A stretch of 64,000 nt of DNA from assembly GCF_040144835.1 (NCBI RefSeq), contig NZ_CP151632.1:1-64000 (forward strand), written 5' to 3'. The DNA comes from Microbacterium sp. LWS13-1.2. Its GTDB lineage: Bacteria > Actinomycetota > Actinomycetes > Actinomycetales > Microbacteriaceae. The notes beneath the pieces are model-generated. The model did not search any database. It had not been told where the DNA came from and saw only the letters and a program-made list of their open reading frames with translations. A program made the translations under genes and the position numbers. Shown piece after piece: positions 35,586-44,852 of the stretch (positions within the stretch are counted from its first letter, which is position 1; each line of letters opens with the position of its first letter).

Positions 35586-36980
35586 ATGGACGACGGCGTG
35601 ACCGTGGAGCAGTACCGGGAGGCGCTCGAGGTCGCCCATCGACACGCGTTGAGCTGGCTGGAGGCGCTGGCCGATCGCCCGATCCGTCCGGAGACCGACG
35701 CCGACGGGATTCTGACGAGACTGCCCGACGTCCTGCCCGATGAGGGGATGCCGCCGACGGCGGTGGTCGAGGAGCTCGCGGACGCAGCCGGGCCGGGTCT
35801 CATCGCGCTCGGCTCGCCGCGGTTCTATGGCCTGGTCATCGGCGGGACCTACCCGGCTGCGCTCGCCTCGGATTGGCTGGTTTCGGCGTGGGATCAGAAC
35901 GCCGGTGCGCGGCAGCTGACCCCGGCGGCTGCCGCGGTCGAGGAGGTCGCCGCCTCCTGGCTCCTCGAACTGCTCGGCCTGCCCGCCGGGAGCGGTGTGG
36001 GATTCGTGACGGGTGGGACGATGGCCAACTTCACGTGCCTCGTCGCGGCACGTGACGCCGTCGTGCGCGGCGCCGGCGCGGACCCCGCGGCCGGAATCCA
36101 GCAGGCACCCGTCATCCGCTTCCTCGCGGGCGACGCCGTCCATGTGTCGATGGTGCTGGCAGGTCGGCTCGCAGGTCTGGGAGCGCCGAGGACCGTCGGC
36201 GCAGATGATCAGGGGCGGATCGATGTCGGCGGGCTCGAGCGGGCGCTCGCCGAGGGAACGGGGCCGGCCATCGTCGCGCTGCAGGCGGGCGACGTGCACT
36301 CGGGTGCCTTCGACGACTTCGCGAACGCGGTCGAGGTCGCCCACAGAGGCGGCGCCTGGGTGCACGTCGACGGGGCGTTCGGCCTCTGGGCAGCCGCGAG
36401 CCCGCGCCTGAAGCGCCTCGTCGCCGGACTCGCCGGCGCCGATTCGTGGGCCACCGACGCGCACAAGACGCTCAATGTGCCGTACGACTGCGGCGTCGCG
36501 ATCGTGCGCGACGAGGCCGCGATGACGGCTGCGCTCGGGGCGCACGCCGCGTATCTGCCCGCGATCATGAGCGTCTCCGATCCGTACGACCGCGTCCCCG
36601 AGTTCTCGCGCCGCGCGCGGGGCGTGCCGGTCTGGGCGGCGCTGCGCTCCCTCGGCAGGGACGGCGTGGTGGCGCTGATCGACGGGCTGGCGGATGCCGC
36701 GGCGACGCTCGCCGCCGGGTTCGGCGAGATTCCCGGCCTCGAGGTGCTCAACGACGTCGTGTTCACCCAGGTGTGCCTCGCCGCGCCGGACGACGCGATG
36801 ACCGCGGCGCTGGGGGAGTGGCTGCGCGACGAGGGGACGGTCTGGGCCTCGTCATCGGTGTGGCGCGGCCGCACGGCGGTGCGCTTCGCGGTGAGCAATC
36901 ACGGCACCGATGCCGAAGCCGTGCGCCGCACGGTGGACGCCGTGGCGCGCGGCGCCGCCGCGCTGGGCATCGAAGGCTGA
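35586..36980 (+). CDS. pyridoxal phosphate-dependent decarboxylase (group II, aromatic-amino-acid decarboxylase-like)
   Basis: A 464-residue PLP enzyme. GFVTGGTMANFTCLVAARD (phosphate loop, 143-148), HVDGAFGLW and the PLP lysine Lys294 in DAHKTLNVPYDCG identify the group II decarboxylase family. The substrate cannot be assigned; related actinobacterial proteins are listed as aspartate or aromatic amino acid decarboxylases. A G-rich AGGGGG stretch stands about 8 bases before the ATG. The gene has no obvious operon partners. Confidence 0.85.
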   Translation: MDDGVTVEQYREALEVAHRHALSWLEALADRPIRPETDADGILTRLPDVLPDEGMPPTAVVEELADAAGPGLIALGSPRFYGLVIGGTYPAALASDWLVSAWDQNAGARQLTPAAAAVEEVAASWLLELLGLPAGSGVGFVTGGTMANFTCLVAARDAVVRGAGADPAAGIQQAPVIRFLAGDAVHVSMVLAGRLAGLGAPRTVGADDQGRIDVGGLERALAEGTGPAIVALQAGDVHSGAFDDFANAVEVAHRGGAWVHVDGAFGLWAAASPRLKRLVAGLAGADSWATDAHKTLNVPYDCGVAIVRDEAAMTAALGAHAAYLPAIMSVSDPYDRVPEFSRRARGVPVWAALRSLGRDGVVALIDGLADAAATLAAGFGEIPGLEVLNDVVFTQVCLAAPDDAMTAALGEWLRDEGTVWASSSVWRGRTAVRFAVSNHGTDAEAVRRTVDAVARGAAALGIEG

Positions 36981-37026
36981 GCGCGATCGCGGCCGTCGTC
37001 AGGTCTGCCTGCCGTGGGTGTCGACG

Positions 37027-37044
37027 CGCTTCGCTCGCTCAACC
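37027..37044. repeat. fragment of the TTGAGCGAGCGAAGC repeat family
   Basis: CGCTTCGCTCGCTCAAC here is the same sequence as the right end of the palindromic element inside argC (51651-51673). It lies between the convergent decarboxylase and DUF1844 genes. A pair CTTGAC (37044-37049) and GTCAAG (37095-37100) brackets the next 50 bases. Confidence 0.55.
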
Positions 37045-37095
37045 TTGACCCGTCGCACACAACGCTCGCTGGCGCTCGCATCGACCCGCGACACG

Positions 37096-37512
37096 TCAAG
37101 TGACCGGGCCGGTCCACTTCTCGCCGGGGCCCTTGCCGATCGGATCGGGGATCACGGATGCCTCGCGGAACGCCAGCTGCACCGAACGCAGGCCGTCGCG
37201 CAGCGAGCGTGCGTGCATGTCGCTGATCTCGGGGGCGCCCGCGGTGATGAGGCCGGCCAGGGCGTTGATGAGCTTGCGCGCCTCGTCGAGGTCGGTCTGC
37301 GTCGCGGGGTCGTCGGCGAGGCCGACCTTGACCGCGGCAGCGCTCAGCAGGTGCACGGCGGCGGTCGTGATGACCTCGACGGCCGGCACCTCGGCGATGT
37401 CGCGCGAGGCGGACGCCGCGGCGCGCTCCTGCTCTTCCCAGCGGGCCTGACGCTCGGCATCCACCGCCGTCGTGCTCGTCGTATCGCCGTCCTGGTCTCG
37501 AATCGTGTCCAC
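37096..37512 (-). CDS. DUF1844 domain-containing protein
   Basis: A 138-residue protein with the DUF1844 domain at about residues 45-115 (ITTAAVHLLSAAAVKVGL, TQTDLDEARKLINALAGL) and a charged N-terminus. GTG 37512 is chosen because AGAGAGGAC lies at ribosome-site distance; the longer ATG reading has no such site. Function unknown. It stands divergently upstream of infC, an arrangement common in actinobacteria. Confidence 0.82.
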   Translation of the reverse strand: MDTIRDQDGDTTSTTAVDAERQARWEEQERAAASASRDIAEVPAVEVITTAAVHLLSAAAVKVGLADDPATQTDLDEARKLINALAGLITAGAPEISDMHARSLRDGLRSVQLAFREASVIPDPIGKGPGEKWTGPVT

Positions 37513-37812
37513 GCCGTCCTCTCTGATAGACTGCTGCGGTCTCCGGTGCGTTCTGTACCGGATCGGAAAGTGGATCACATCCCACCCGCGCTTGCCGTTC
37601 CAGGCTACCGGGTCATGCACTCCGCCCCGACCGTCCTGCGGCCACGCAGAAACGGGAGGGGTAGCCGCCAGGGCAACCGCGCGGGAGCTCCGTCACAGGA
37701 GAGGGTGCAGGAAGTCGGCGCTCGAAGCGTCTGACGGGTGGAGTGGATCTCCCTCCGCCCGCGACATGAACATGTGTCGCGGTGGTCCAACCCATAACCC
37801 AAGGAGTTCCGC
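37513..37812 (+). promoter_or_regulatory. leader region of infC-rpmI-rplT with stem-loop
   Basis: A possible -10 TAGACT (37527-37532) would start a leader of about 275 bases. Close to the gene, CCGCGACA (37759-37766) and TGTCGCGG (37775-37782) form a perfect 8-bp stem with an 8-base loop, about 20 bases before the AAGGAG ribosome site. The operon encodes L20, which in other bacteria controls this mRNA, so a control role is plausible but unproven. Confidence 0.45.
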
Positions 37813-38487
<675 letters not shown>

Positions 38488-38557
38488 GCCCCACAGACTC
38501 CCGCACCGCGGGATACCGACTCCCGCCTGGGCGGGAAGTGAAACGAAGGAAGAAGAG

Positions 38558-38752
38558 ATGCCGAAGCAGAAGACCCACTCGGGCGCCAAGAAGCGCTTCA
38601 AGGTCACAGGCACCGGGAAGCTCATGAAGCAGCAGGCGAACCTTCGCCACAACTTCGAAGGCAAGCCCAGCCGCCGTACCCGCCGCCTGTCGCAGGACCA
38701 GGTCCTCGCGAAGGGCGACGCCAAGGTCGCCAAGAAGCTCCTCGGCCTCTGA
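38558..38752 (+). CDS. rpmI: 50S ribosomal protein L35
   Basis: The 64-residue basic protein [20 protein letters not shown] is a typical bL35. A GAAGGAAGAAG ribosome region precedes the ATG. The 70 bases after infC hold two tiny hairpins, TCCCGC/GCGGGA at about 38499 and CCCGC/GCGGG at about 38522, in the spacer of this infC-rpmI-rplT operon. Confidence 0.97.
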   Translation: MPKQKTHSGAKKRFKVTGTGKLMKQQANLRHNFEGKPSRRTRRLSQDQVLAKGDAKVAKKLLGL

Positions 38753-38782
38753 GCGCCGACGCAGGAATAGGAATCAATCGAA

Positions 38783-39166
38783 ATGGCTAGAGTCAAGCGG
38801 GCCGTCAACGCCCACAAGAAGCGTCGCGTCATCCTCGAGCGCGCCTCCGGTTACCGGGGTCAGCGCTCGCGTCTGTACCGCAAGGCGAAGGAGCAGGTCA
38901 CCCACTCGCTCGTCTACGCGTACCGCGACCGTCGCAAGCGCAAGGGCGACTTCCGCCGTCTGTGGATCCAGCGCATCAACGCCGCTGCCCGCCAGAACGG
39001 CATCACGTACAACCGCTTCATCCAGGGCCTCGGCCTCGCGGGTGTGCAGGTCGACCGTCGCATGCTCGCCGAGCTCGCGGTGAACGAGCCCAAGACGTTC
39101 GCGTCGCTCGTCCAGACCGCCAAGAAGGCGCTGCCCGAGAACGTCAACGCTCCGAAGAGCGCCTGA
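38783..39166 (+). CDS. rplT: 50S ribosomal protein L20
   Basis: The 127-residue basic protein is a typical bL20 ([55 protein letters not shown]). It assembles early on 23S rRNA and in other bacteria represses its own operon. It lies 30 bases after rpmI and is followed by the clearest intrinsic terminator of the window. Confidence 0.98.
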   Translation: MARVKRAVNAHKKRRVILERASGYRGQRSRLYRKAKEQVTHSLVYAYRDRRKRKGDFRRLWIQRINAAARQNGITYNRFIQGLGLAGVQVDRRMLAELAVNEPKTFASLVQTAKKALPENVNAPKSA

Positions 39167-39184
39167 CGCCGGTTCGACGTCTCG

Positions 39185-39219
39185 AAAGGGGCGTCCTCCT
39201 CACGGAGGGCGCCCCTTTT
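39185..39219 (+). terminator. intrinsic terminator of infC-rpmI-rplT
   Basis: A 12-bp stem (39188-39199 with 39204-39215, one G-T pair) closes on the loop TCAC and is followed by TTTT, preceded by AAA. This is a standard Rho-independent terminator. Confidence 0.9.
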
Positions 39220-39234
39220 CACGTCCGCCGCCCC

Positions 39235-39325
39235 GCGTTCCCTACTCCGTCGCTCCCGCGTTCCCTGCTCCGTCGCTCCCGCGTTCCCTGCTCCGCCGCT
39301 CCCGCGTTCCCTGCTCCGTCGCTCC
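39235..39325. repeat. four tandem copies of a 23-bp repeat
   Basis: Units begin at 39235, 39258, 39281 and 39304 (last unit 22 bases); they begin GCGTTCCCT and differ at only two positions. No spacers separate them. They fill the space behind the rplT terminator. Confidence 0.9.
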
Positions 39326-39334
39326 GCGCTGGCG

Positions 39335-39403
39335 GCGAGACCCCACCCGACGGACGAGACCCCGGGGTTCTCCCACCGTCTCGTCCGTGCGCTGGGGTCT
39401 CGC
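39335..39403. repeat. nested pair of perfect inverted repeats
   Basis: GCGAGACCCCA (39335-39345) pairs with TGGGGTCTCGC (39393-39403). Inside it ACGGACGAGAC (39350-39360) pairs with GTCTCGTCCGT (39378-39388). Both sides have 4-base spacers, so the whole folds as one interrupted 22-bp arm pair. A further partial copy of GCTGGGGTCTCGC follows to about 39420. Confidence 0.85.
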
Positions 39404-39475
39404 GCTGGGGTCTCGCGCTGAGGCGGCGGCGGAATCCGTGGCGGCGGGAGGATGCCGCGACCCTAGACTGATGCC

Positions 39476-40276
39476 GTGCTCGAGAACCCTCGCTCTCCGC
39501 GTGTCCGCGCCGTCGCGAAGCTGACCAAGCGGAGCGCCCGTCAGGAGACGGGGCTGTTCCTGCTCGAGGGGCCGCAGGCGGCCCGCGAGGCGCTGGCGTA
39601 CCGTCCGGAGACGCTCGTGGAGATCTTCGCCACGCCGTCCGCACTCGAGAAGCACACCGACCTGCGCGACGCCGCGATGGATGCCGGTCTGGAGGTCGTG
39701 TACACGACCGAGGCGGTGCTCGACGCGATGGCCGACACCGTGACGCCCCAGGGGATCGTCGCCGTCGCCCGGCAGTCGCCGACGTCGGTCCGCGACGTGT
39801 TCGCGGCGTCACCGCGCCTCGTCGCGATCTGCGAGGAGGTCCGCGACCCGGGCAACCTCGGCACCATCATCCGCGCGGCCGACGCCGCCGGGGCGGATGC
39901 CGTCATCCTCACCGGGCGCACGGTCGACCCTTACAACCCGAAGGTCGTCCGCGCGACGACCGGCTCGCTCTTCCACGTGCCGGTCGCCGTCGGCGTCGAC
40001 CTCGCGACGGCGGTCGAGAAGGCCCGCGCGGCCGGAGTCCGCGTCATCGCGGCCGACGTCGGGGGAGGGGACTTCCTCGCCGCCCGCGACGTGCTCGCCG
40101 AGCCGACCGCGTGGCTGTTCGGCAACGAGGCCCGCGGCCTCGACGACGACGCCCTCGCGCTGGCGGACCTCTCGCTGCGACTGCCGATCTACGGCGCCGC
40201 CGAGTCGCTGAACCTCGCGACGGCCGCCAGCGTGTGCCTGTACGAGACCGCCTTCGCGCAGCGCGCCGCCGGTTGA
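39476..40276 (+). CDS. TrmH/SpoU family RNA 2'-O-methyltransferase
   Basis: A 266-residue SPOUT methyltransferase. Residues 1-90 form the substrate-binding domain (GLFLLEGPQAAREAL). The trefoil-knot catalytic part has EEVRDPGNLGTIIRAADA, WLFGNEARGLDDDAL and PIYGAAESLNLATAASVCLYE. It probably methylates rRNA or tRNA ribose. GTG 39476 is 6 bases after TAGACT (39464-39469), so the mRNA is probably leaderless. In other actinobacteria this gene also sits between rplT and pheS. Confidence 0.9.
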   Translation: MLENPRSPRVRAVAKLTKRSARQETGLFLLEGPQAAREALAYRPETLVEIFATPSALEKHTDLRDAAMDAGLEVVYTTEAVLDAMADTVTPQGIVAVARQSPTSVRDVFAASPRLVAICEEVRDPGNLGTIIRAADAAGADAVILTGRTVDPYNPKVVRATTGSLFHVPVAVGVDLATAVEKARAAGVRVIAADVGGGDFLAARDVLAEPTAWLFGNEARGLDDDALALADLSLRLPIYGAAESLNLATAASVCLYETAFAQRAAG

Positions 40277-40363
40277 CCCTGCGCTGTTCCCGCGCTGTTA
40301 CAACACGGTAAAGACGCGGCGCGCTACTGGTAGAGCCTCCCCGCGGCGCCATAGGGTGACCGT

Positions 40364-41155
40364 ATGACGACGCCCGATGACAGCTCGCCGAAGACGTCGA
40401 ACATCAACGTCCGTCGCGGCGATCCCCTGGTCCAGATCACCGACGTGCAGAAGCACTACGGCGACTTCCAGGCACTCAAGGACATCGACCTGACGGTCAA
40501 TCGCGGCGAGGTCGTCGTGGTGATCGGCCCGTCGGGGTCTGGAAAGTCCACCCTGTGCCGCACGATCAACCGCCTCGAGACGATCACGAGCGGCACCATC
40601 ACGATCGACGGCAAGGAGCTTCCCAAGGAGGGGAAGGAGCTGGCGACGCTGCGCGCGGACGTCGGCATGGTGTTCCAGTCCTTCAACCTCTTCGCCCACC
40701 TGTCGATCCTCGACAACGTCACGCTCGGGCCGCTCAAGGTCAGGGGCATGAAGAAGGCGGATGCCGAGAAGATGGGTCGTCAGCTGCTCGAGCGCGTCGG
40801 TGTCGCTCAGCAGGCGGCGAAGCTGCCGGCGCAGCTCTCCGGCGGACAGCAGCAACGCGTCGCGATCGCGCGCGCCCTCGCCATGCAGCCCAAGGTCATG
40901 CTCTTCGACGAGCCCACCAGCGCGCTCGACCCCGAGATGATCAACGAGGTGCTCGACGTCATGGTCGGCCTCGCCCAGGACGGCATGACGATGATCGTCG
41001 TCACCCACGAGATGGGCTTCGCGCGCAAGGCGGCCGATCGCGTCGTCTTCATGTCCGACGGGCAGATCGTCGAGGAGGCGACCCCGGAGGAGTTCTTCAC
41101 GAACCCCCGGAGCGACCGCGCGAAAGACTTCCTCTCGAAGCTGCTGACCCACTGA
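40364..41155 (+). CDS. gluA: amino acid ABC transporter, ATP-binding protein (GluA-like)
   Basis: The 263-residue ATPase powers the uptake system encoded by the next three genes. Walker A GPSGSGKS is at 55-62, the signature LSGGQQQR and Walker B VMLFDEP follow. The polar amino acid subfamily and the order ATPase, binding protein, permease, permease match gluABCD of Corynebacterium, so glutamate or a related amino acid is the likely substrate. TAGGGT (40352-40357) is 6 bases before the ATG: leaderless. Confidence 0.92.
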   Translation: MTTPDDSSPKTSNINVRRGDPLVQITDVQKHYGDFQALKDIDLTVNRGEVVVVIGPSGSGKSTLCRTINRLETITSGTITIDGKELPKEGKELATLRADVGMVFQSFNLFAHLSILDNVTLGPLKVRGMKKADAEKMGRQLLERVGVAQQAAKLPAQLSGGQQQRVAIARALAMQPKVMLFDEPTSALDPEMINEVLDVMVGLAQDGMTMIVVTHEMGFARKAADRVVFMSDGQIVEEATPEEFFTNPRSDRAKDFLSKLLTH

Positions 41156-41217
41156 GACTCGCGCCTCACAGCGGCGCGGAAACGAAGAAGACGCATACGC
41201 AACCCAGGAGGAATCAC

Positions 41218-42132
41218 ATGCGCAAGACACGAATCAGCGCCTCGATCGCGGGAATCGCGCTCGCGGCCATCGCCCTGACCGCTTGCAACAGCGGCACGCC
41301 GGGTGCGGACCCGACCGAGGACGGCGGCGACGGCGGCGACGACACCACCGCGCTGTGGGAGGTCGCGACGGACGTCCAGATCGAGGGCAGCCCGACATTC
41401 GACGCCATGACCGAGCGTGACGGCGTCATCGTGGGTGTCAAGAACGACCAGCCCGGTCTGGGCTACGAGGATGCCACCACCGGTGAGCGCACCGGCTTCG
41501 ATGTCGACATCGCACGCTGGATCGCGGCATCCCTCGGATTCGACGAGGACCAGATCGAGTACGTCACCATTCCCTCGGCCAACCGCGAGCAGGCGCTCGT
41601 GAACGGGGACATCGACTACTACGTCGGCACCTATTCGATCACCGACACCCGCAAGGAGCTGATCGACTTCGCCGGTCCGTACTTCCTCACGGGTCAGGGC
41701 CTGCTCGTCGCGGCCGACAACGAGGACATCAACGGCCCCGACGACCTCGAGGGCAAGATCGTCTGCTCGGTGACGGGCTCGACGCCGCTGCAGCGCATCC
41801 GCGACGAGTTCAACCCCGGCGACACCGTCGAGTACGACACGTACTCGCAGTGCGTCGAGCAGCTGCTCGCCGGCTCGGTCGATGCGATCACGACCGACGA
41901 GGCGATCCTCGCCGGCTACGTCGCGCAGCGTCCTGACGAGCTGAAGATCGCGGGTGAGCCCTTCAGCGAAGAGCGCTATGGCGTGGGCGTGGCCAAGGGC
42001 GACACCGTCATGGTGGAGCACATCAACACGCTGCTGACCGACGGCGGCGACGTCTGGACGGCGCTCTTCGATGAGCACCTGGCGCCCGCCGGCATCACGG
42101 GCACGCAGCCCGAGGTCGACCCGGCCTCGTGA
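41218..42132 (+). CDS. gluB: amino acid ABC transporter substrate-binding lipoprotein (GluB-like)
   Basis: A 304-residue lipoprotein: signal peptide with lipobox LTAC (cysteine about 23), an acidic linker, then a type II periplasmic binding protein fold (GVIVGVKNDQPGLGY, TGFDVDIARWIA, YSITDTRKELIDFAGPY). It catches the amino acid outside the membrane. The ribosome site AGGAGGAA precedes the ATG. Substrate is inferred from the gluABCD order. Confidence 0.92.
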   Translation: MRKTRISASIAGIALAAIALTACNSGTPGADPTEDGGDGGDDTTALWEVATDVQIEGSPTFDAMTERDGVIVGVKNDQPGLGYEDATTGERTGFDVDIARWIAASLGFDEDQIEYVTIPSANREQALVNGDIDYYVGTYSITDTRKELIDFAGPYFLTGQGLLVAADNEDINGPDDLEGKIVCSVTGSTPLQRIRDEFNPGDTVEYDTYSQCVEQLLAGSVDAITTDEAILAGYVAQRPDELKIAGEPFSEERYGVGVAKGDTVMVEHINTLLTDGGDVWTALFDEHLAPAGITGTQPEVDPAS

Positions 42133-42204
42133 CGCACGGTGGTGGCGGCGCCTCATGCGTCGCCACCACCTCCCCGGCGGGACGACTACGAGAGGAGTGG
42201 GCCG

Positions 42205-42861
42205 CTGAACGTCATCACCGACAACTGGGATGTCTGGGCCGAAGGCCTGATCGGGACGCTGATCCTGTTCGTCGCGGGAGGGCTGCTGGCTCTCATCCTC
42301 GGGATCATCGTGGGCGCGATGCGCGTCTCGCCGATCCCGGTGGCGCGGAGCATGGGGGCGCTCTACGTGAACACGATCCGCAACACCCCGCTCACGCTGG
42401 TGTTCTTCGCGTTCGCCTTCGCGCTTCCGCCGCTGCTCGGACTTCGTCTCACTGCCGACGTGTCCCTCACGCTGGCCGTGTGCGCGCTGGGCATCTATAC
42501 GGCGACATACGTCGCGGAGACGATTCGCTCGGGCATCAACACCGTTCCGGTCGGTCAGGCCGAAGCGGCACGTGCCATCGGCCTCACGTTCGGGCAGGTC
42601 ATGACGCTGGTCGTCATGCCGCAGGCGTTCCGCTCCGTGATCCCGCCGATGATGAGCGTCTTCATCGCACTGCTGAAGAACACGACCGTAGCCGCAGGCT
42701 TCGGCGTGGTGAACCTTGGCGCCGCCCGAAACTACCTGAGCGAGCGCGGTGCCAACCAGATGCTCGTCATCATCTGGGTCATGATCATCTTCGTCGTGCT
42801 CGTCCTGCTGCTCTCCTGGGCGCAGCGAGCGCTCGAGAACAAGTGGAGGGTCGCCCGATGA
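42205..42861 (+). CDS. gluC: amino acid ABC transporter permease (GluC-like), probable CTG start
   Basis: A membrane permease of about 218 residues with five helices and the coupling motif near EAARAIGLTFGQVM. Homologues begin close to NVITDNWDVWAEG. AGAGGAG (42191-42197) lies 7 bases before CTG 42205, which fits that N-terminus exactly. The in-frame GTGs at 42139 and 42142 have no ribosome site and would add a proline-rich tail; no other start lies between. The 3' end overlaps gluD by ATGA. Confidence 0.88.
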   Translation: MNVITDNWDVWAEGLIGTLILFVAGGLLALILGIIVGAMRVSPIPVARSMGALYVNTIRNTPLTLVFFAFAFALPPLLGLRLTADVSLTLAVCALGIYTATYVAETIRSGINTVPVGQAEAARAIGLTFGQVMTLVVMPQAFRSVIPPMMSVFIALLKNTTVAAGFGVVNLGAARNYLSERGANQMLVIIWVMIIFVVLVLLLSWAQRALENKWRVAR

Positions 42862-43757
42862 GTTCCGTCCTCTACGACGTTCCCGGACCCCGCGCGATCG
42901 TCCGCAACCGCATCCTCGGTGTCATCACCGTCGTCGTGGTCGGCGCGGTCCTGGGCTTCTTCCTCTGGCGGCTGATCGACACCGGCCAGTTCACAGCCGA
43001 GAAGTGGCAGGCCTTCACCTACACGAACGTGTGGGTCCAGATCGGCCTGGCCACGCTCCGCACGCTCGCCGCGTTCGCCGTCGCCGCGATCGGCGCACTC
43101 ATGCTGGGCTTCGCGCTCGCGATCGGCCGGATGTCCGATCACGCGTGGATTCGCGTGCCCGTCGGTGCGGTCGTGGAGTTCCTGCGCGCCGTGCCCGTCC
43201 TGGTCTTCATGTTCCTGCTGTACTACGGGCTCCCCGTCATCGGAATCCGGATGGCGCCCTACTGGGCCGTCGTCATCGCGCTCATCGCCTACAACGGCTC
43301 GGTTCTCGCCGAAGTCATCCGTGCCGGCGTGGAGTCGCTCCCGCGCGGCCAGAAGGAAGCCGGCTACGCGATCGGCCTTCGCAAGTCCGGCGTCATGCAG
43401 CTCGTGCTGCTGCCTCAGGCGATCCGAGCAATGATGCCGGTGATCATCGCCCAGTTGGTCGTGACATTGAAGGACACGGCGCTCGGTTTCATCATCACCT
43501 ACCCCGAGCTGCTGTTCTACGCACGCTTCATCGGCTCGCAGTCAGAGCTCGGGTCGCCGATCATCCCGGCGACCATGATCGTCGGCGCGATCTACATCGG
43601 CCTGTGTCTCATCCTCTCGTTCGTCGCGAACACCGTCGAGAAGCGACTGCGTCGCTCGTCGGTCGGCGTGCGGATCGCGCAAGCCGAGCAACCGACCCAG
43701 GAGATCACAGACACCGAGCTCATCGTGACGCAGCGGGGAACGGGGTCAGGCGGCTAA
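42858..43757 (+). CDS. gluD: amino acid ABC transporter permease (GluD-like)
   Basis: The 299-residue second permease has about five to six helices, a periplasmic part at residues 45-60, and the ATPase-contact loop KEAGYAIGLRKSGVMQLVLLPQA. The extra N-terminal helix and longer C-terminal tail distinguish it from GluC, as in other actinobacteria. The ATG overlaps the gluC stop. It ends the transporter operon, 54 bases before pheS. Confidence 0.92.
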   Translation: MSSVLYDVPGPRAIVRNRILGVITVVVVGAVLGFFLWRLIDTGQFTAEKWQAFTYTNVWVQIGLATLRTLAAFAVAAIGALMLGFALAIGRMSDHAWIRVPVGAVVEFLRAVPVLVFMFLLYYGLPVIGIRMAPYWAVVIALIAYNGSVLAEVIRAGVESLPRGQKEAGYAIGLRKSGVMQLVLLPQAIRAMMPVIIAQLVVTLKDTALGFIITYPELLFYARFIGSQSELGSPIIPATMIVGAIYIGLCLILSFVANTVEKRLRRSSVGVRIAQAEQPTQEITDTELIVTQRGTGSGG

Positions 43758-43811
43758 GCCCGCACAGAACGCGGCGGGGCGAGGCATCCGCTCTCGGTAG
43801 ACTCGGTTCTC

Positions 43812-44852
43812 GTGTCTGATGCTCACGAGATCACGCCCGAGGCGGTGGAGGCGGCCGTTCAGGCGGCGCTCGACGCCGTCGCCGCGGCCGGCGACACGGC
43901 CGCGCTGAAGGCCGCCCGCTCCGCGCACGCTGCCGAGGGCTCGCCGCTGGCGAAGCTCAACGCGCGACTGCGCGAGGTGCCGAACGACAAGAAGGCCGAG
44001 TTCGGCAAGCTCGTCGGTCAAGCTCGCGGCCGGGTGACCCAGGCGTTCGCGGCGCGCGAGGAGGAGCTTGCCGCGGCGGAGACCGCTGCGAAGCTCGAGG
44101 CGGAGCGCGTGGACATCACCGCATTGGCGGCCCGCGCGCGCGTCGGCTCGCGGCATCCGATCTCCCTCCTCCAGGAGCAGATCGCCGACATCTTCGTGGG
44201 CATGGGCTGGGAGATCGCAGAGGGTCCCGAGCTCGAGCACGAGTGGTTCAACTTCGACGCGCTGAACTTCGACGTGGACCACCCGGCGCGTCAGATGCAG
44301 GACACGTTCTTCGTCGACCCGGTCGAGCGGCACCTCGTGATGCGCACGCACACCAGCCCCGTCCAGGTGCGCTCGATGCTCGAGCGCGAGCTGCCGCTGT
44401 ACGTGCTGTGCCCGGGGCGGGTCTACCGCACCGACGAGTTCGACGCGACGCACCTGCCGGTCTTCACGCAGTTCGAGGGCATCGTCGTCGACAAGGGCAT
44501 CACGATGGCCCACCTCCGCGGCACGCTCGACCACGCCGCCAAGGTGCTGTTCGGCGCGGAGGCGAAGACCCGCTTCCGAGCGAACTTCTTCCCCTTCACC
44601 GAGCCGTCCGCCGAGCTGGACCTCTGGCACCCGACCTTCAAGGGCGGCGCGCGGTGGATCGAGTGGGGTGGCTGCGGCATGATCAACCCCAACGTGCTGC
44701 GCGCGGCCGGGATCGACCCCGAGGAGTACTCGGGCTTCGCGTTCGGCATGGGCGTCGAGCGCACGCTCATGTTCCGCAGCGACGTCCAGGACATGCGCGA
44801 CATGGCCGAGGGCGATGTCCGCTTCAGCGAGCAGTTCGGAATGGTGGTCTGA
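43812..44852 (+). CDS. pheS: phenylalanine--tRNA ligase, alpha subunit
   Basis: Catalytic subunit of the class II synthetase. The 346-residue protein has an N-terminal coiled coil (about 1-95), then RHPISLLQEQIADIFVGMGW, FDALNFDVDHPARQMQDTFF, motif 2 (RVYRTDEFDATHLPVFTQFEG) and motif 3 (GFAFGMGVERTLM). GTG 43812 is 8 bases after TAGACT (43798-43803): leaderless. The stop overlaps the pheT ATG. No attenuator was seen upstream. Confidence 0.97.
   Translation: MSDAHEITPEAVEAAVQAALDAVAAAGDTAALKAARSAHAAEGSPLAKLNARLREVPNDKKAEFGKLVGQARGRVTQAFAAREEELAAAETAAKLEAERVDITALAARARVGSRHPISLLQEQIADIFVGMGWEIAEGPELEHEWFNFDALNFDVDHPARQMQDTFFVDPVERHLVMRTHTSPVQVRSMLERELPLYVLCPGRVYRTDEFDATHLPVFTQFEGIVVDKGITMAHLRGTLDHAAKVLFGAEAKTRFRANFFPFTEPSAELDLWHPTFKGGARWIEWGGCGMINPNVLRAAGIDPEEYSGFAFGMGVERTLMFRSDVQDMRDMAEGDVRFSEQFGMVV

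Noticed and set aside
39235..39325. CRISPR-like array of 23-bp repeats
   Set aside because: The units are directly adjacent with no spacers, and no cas gene is present.
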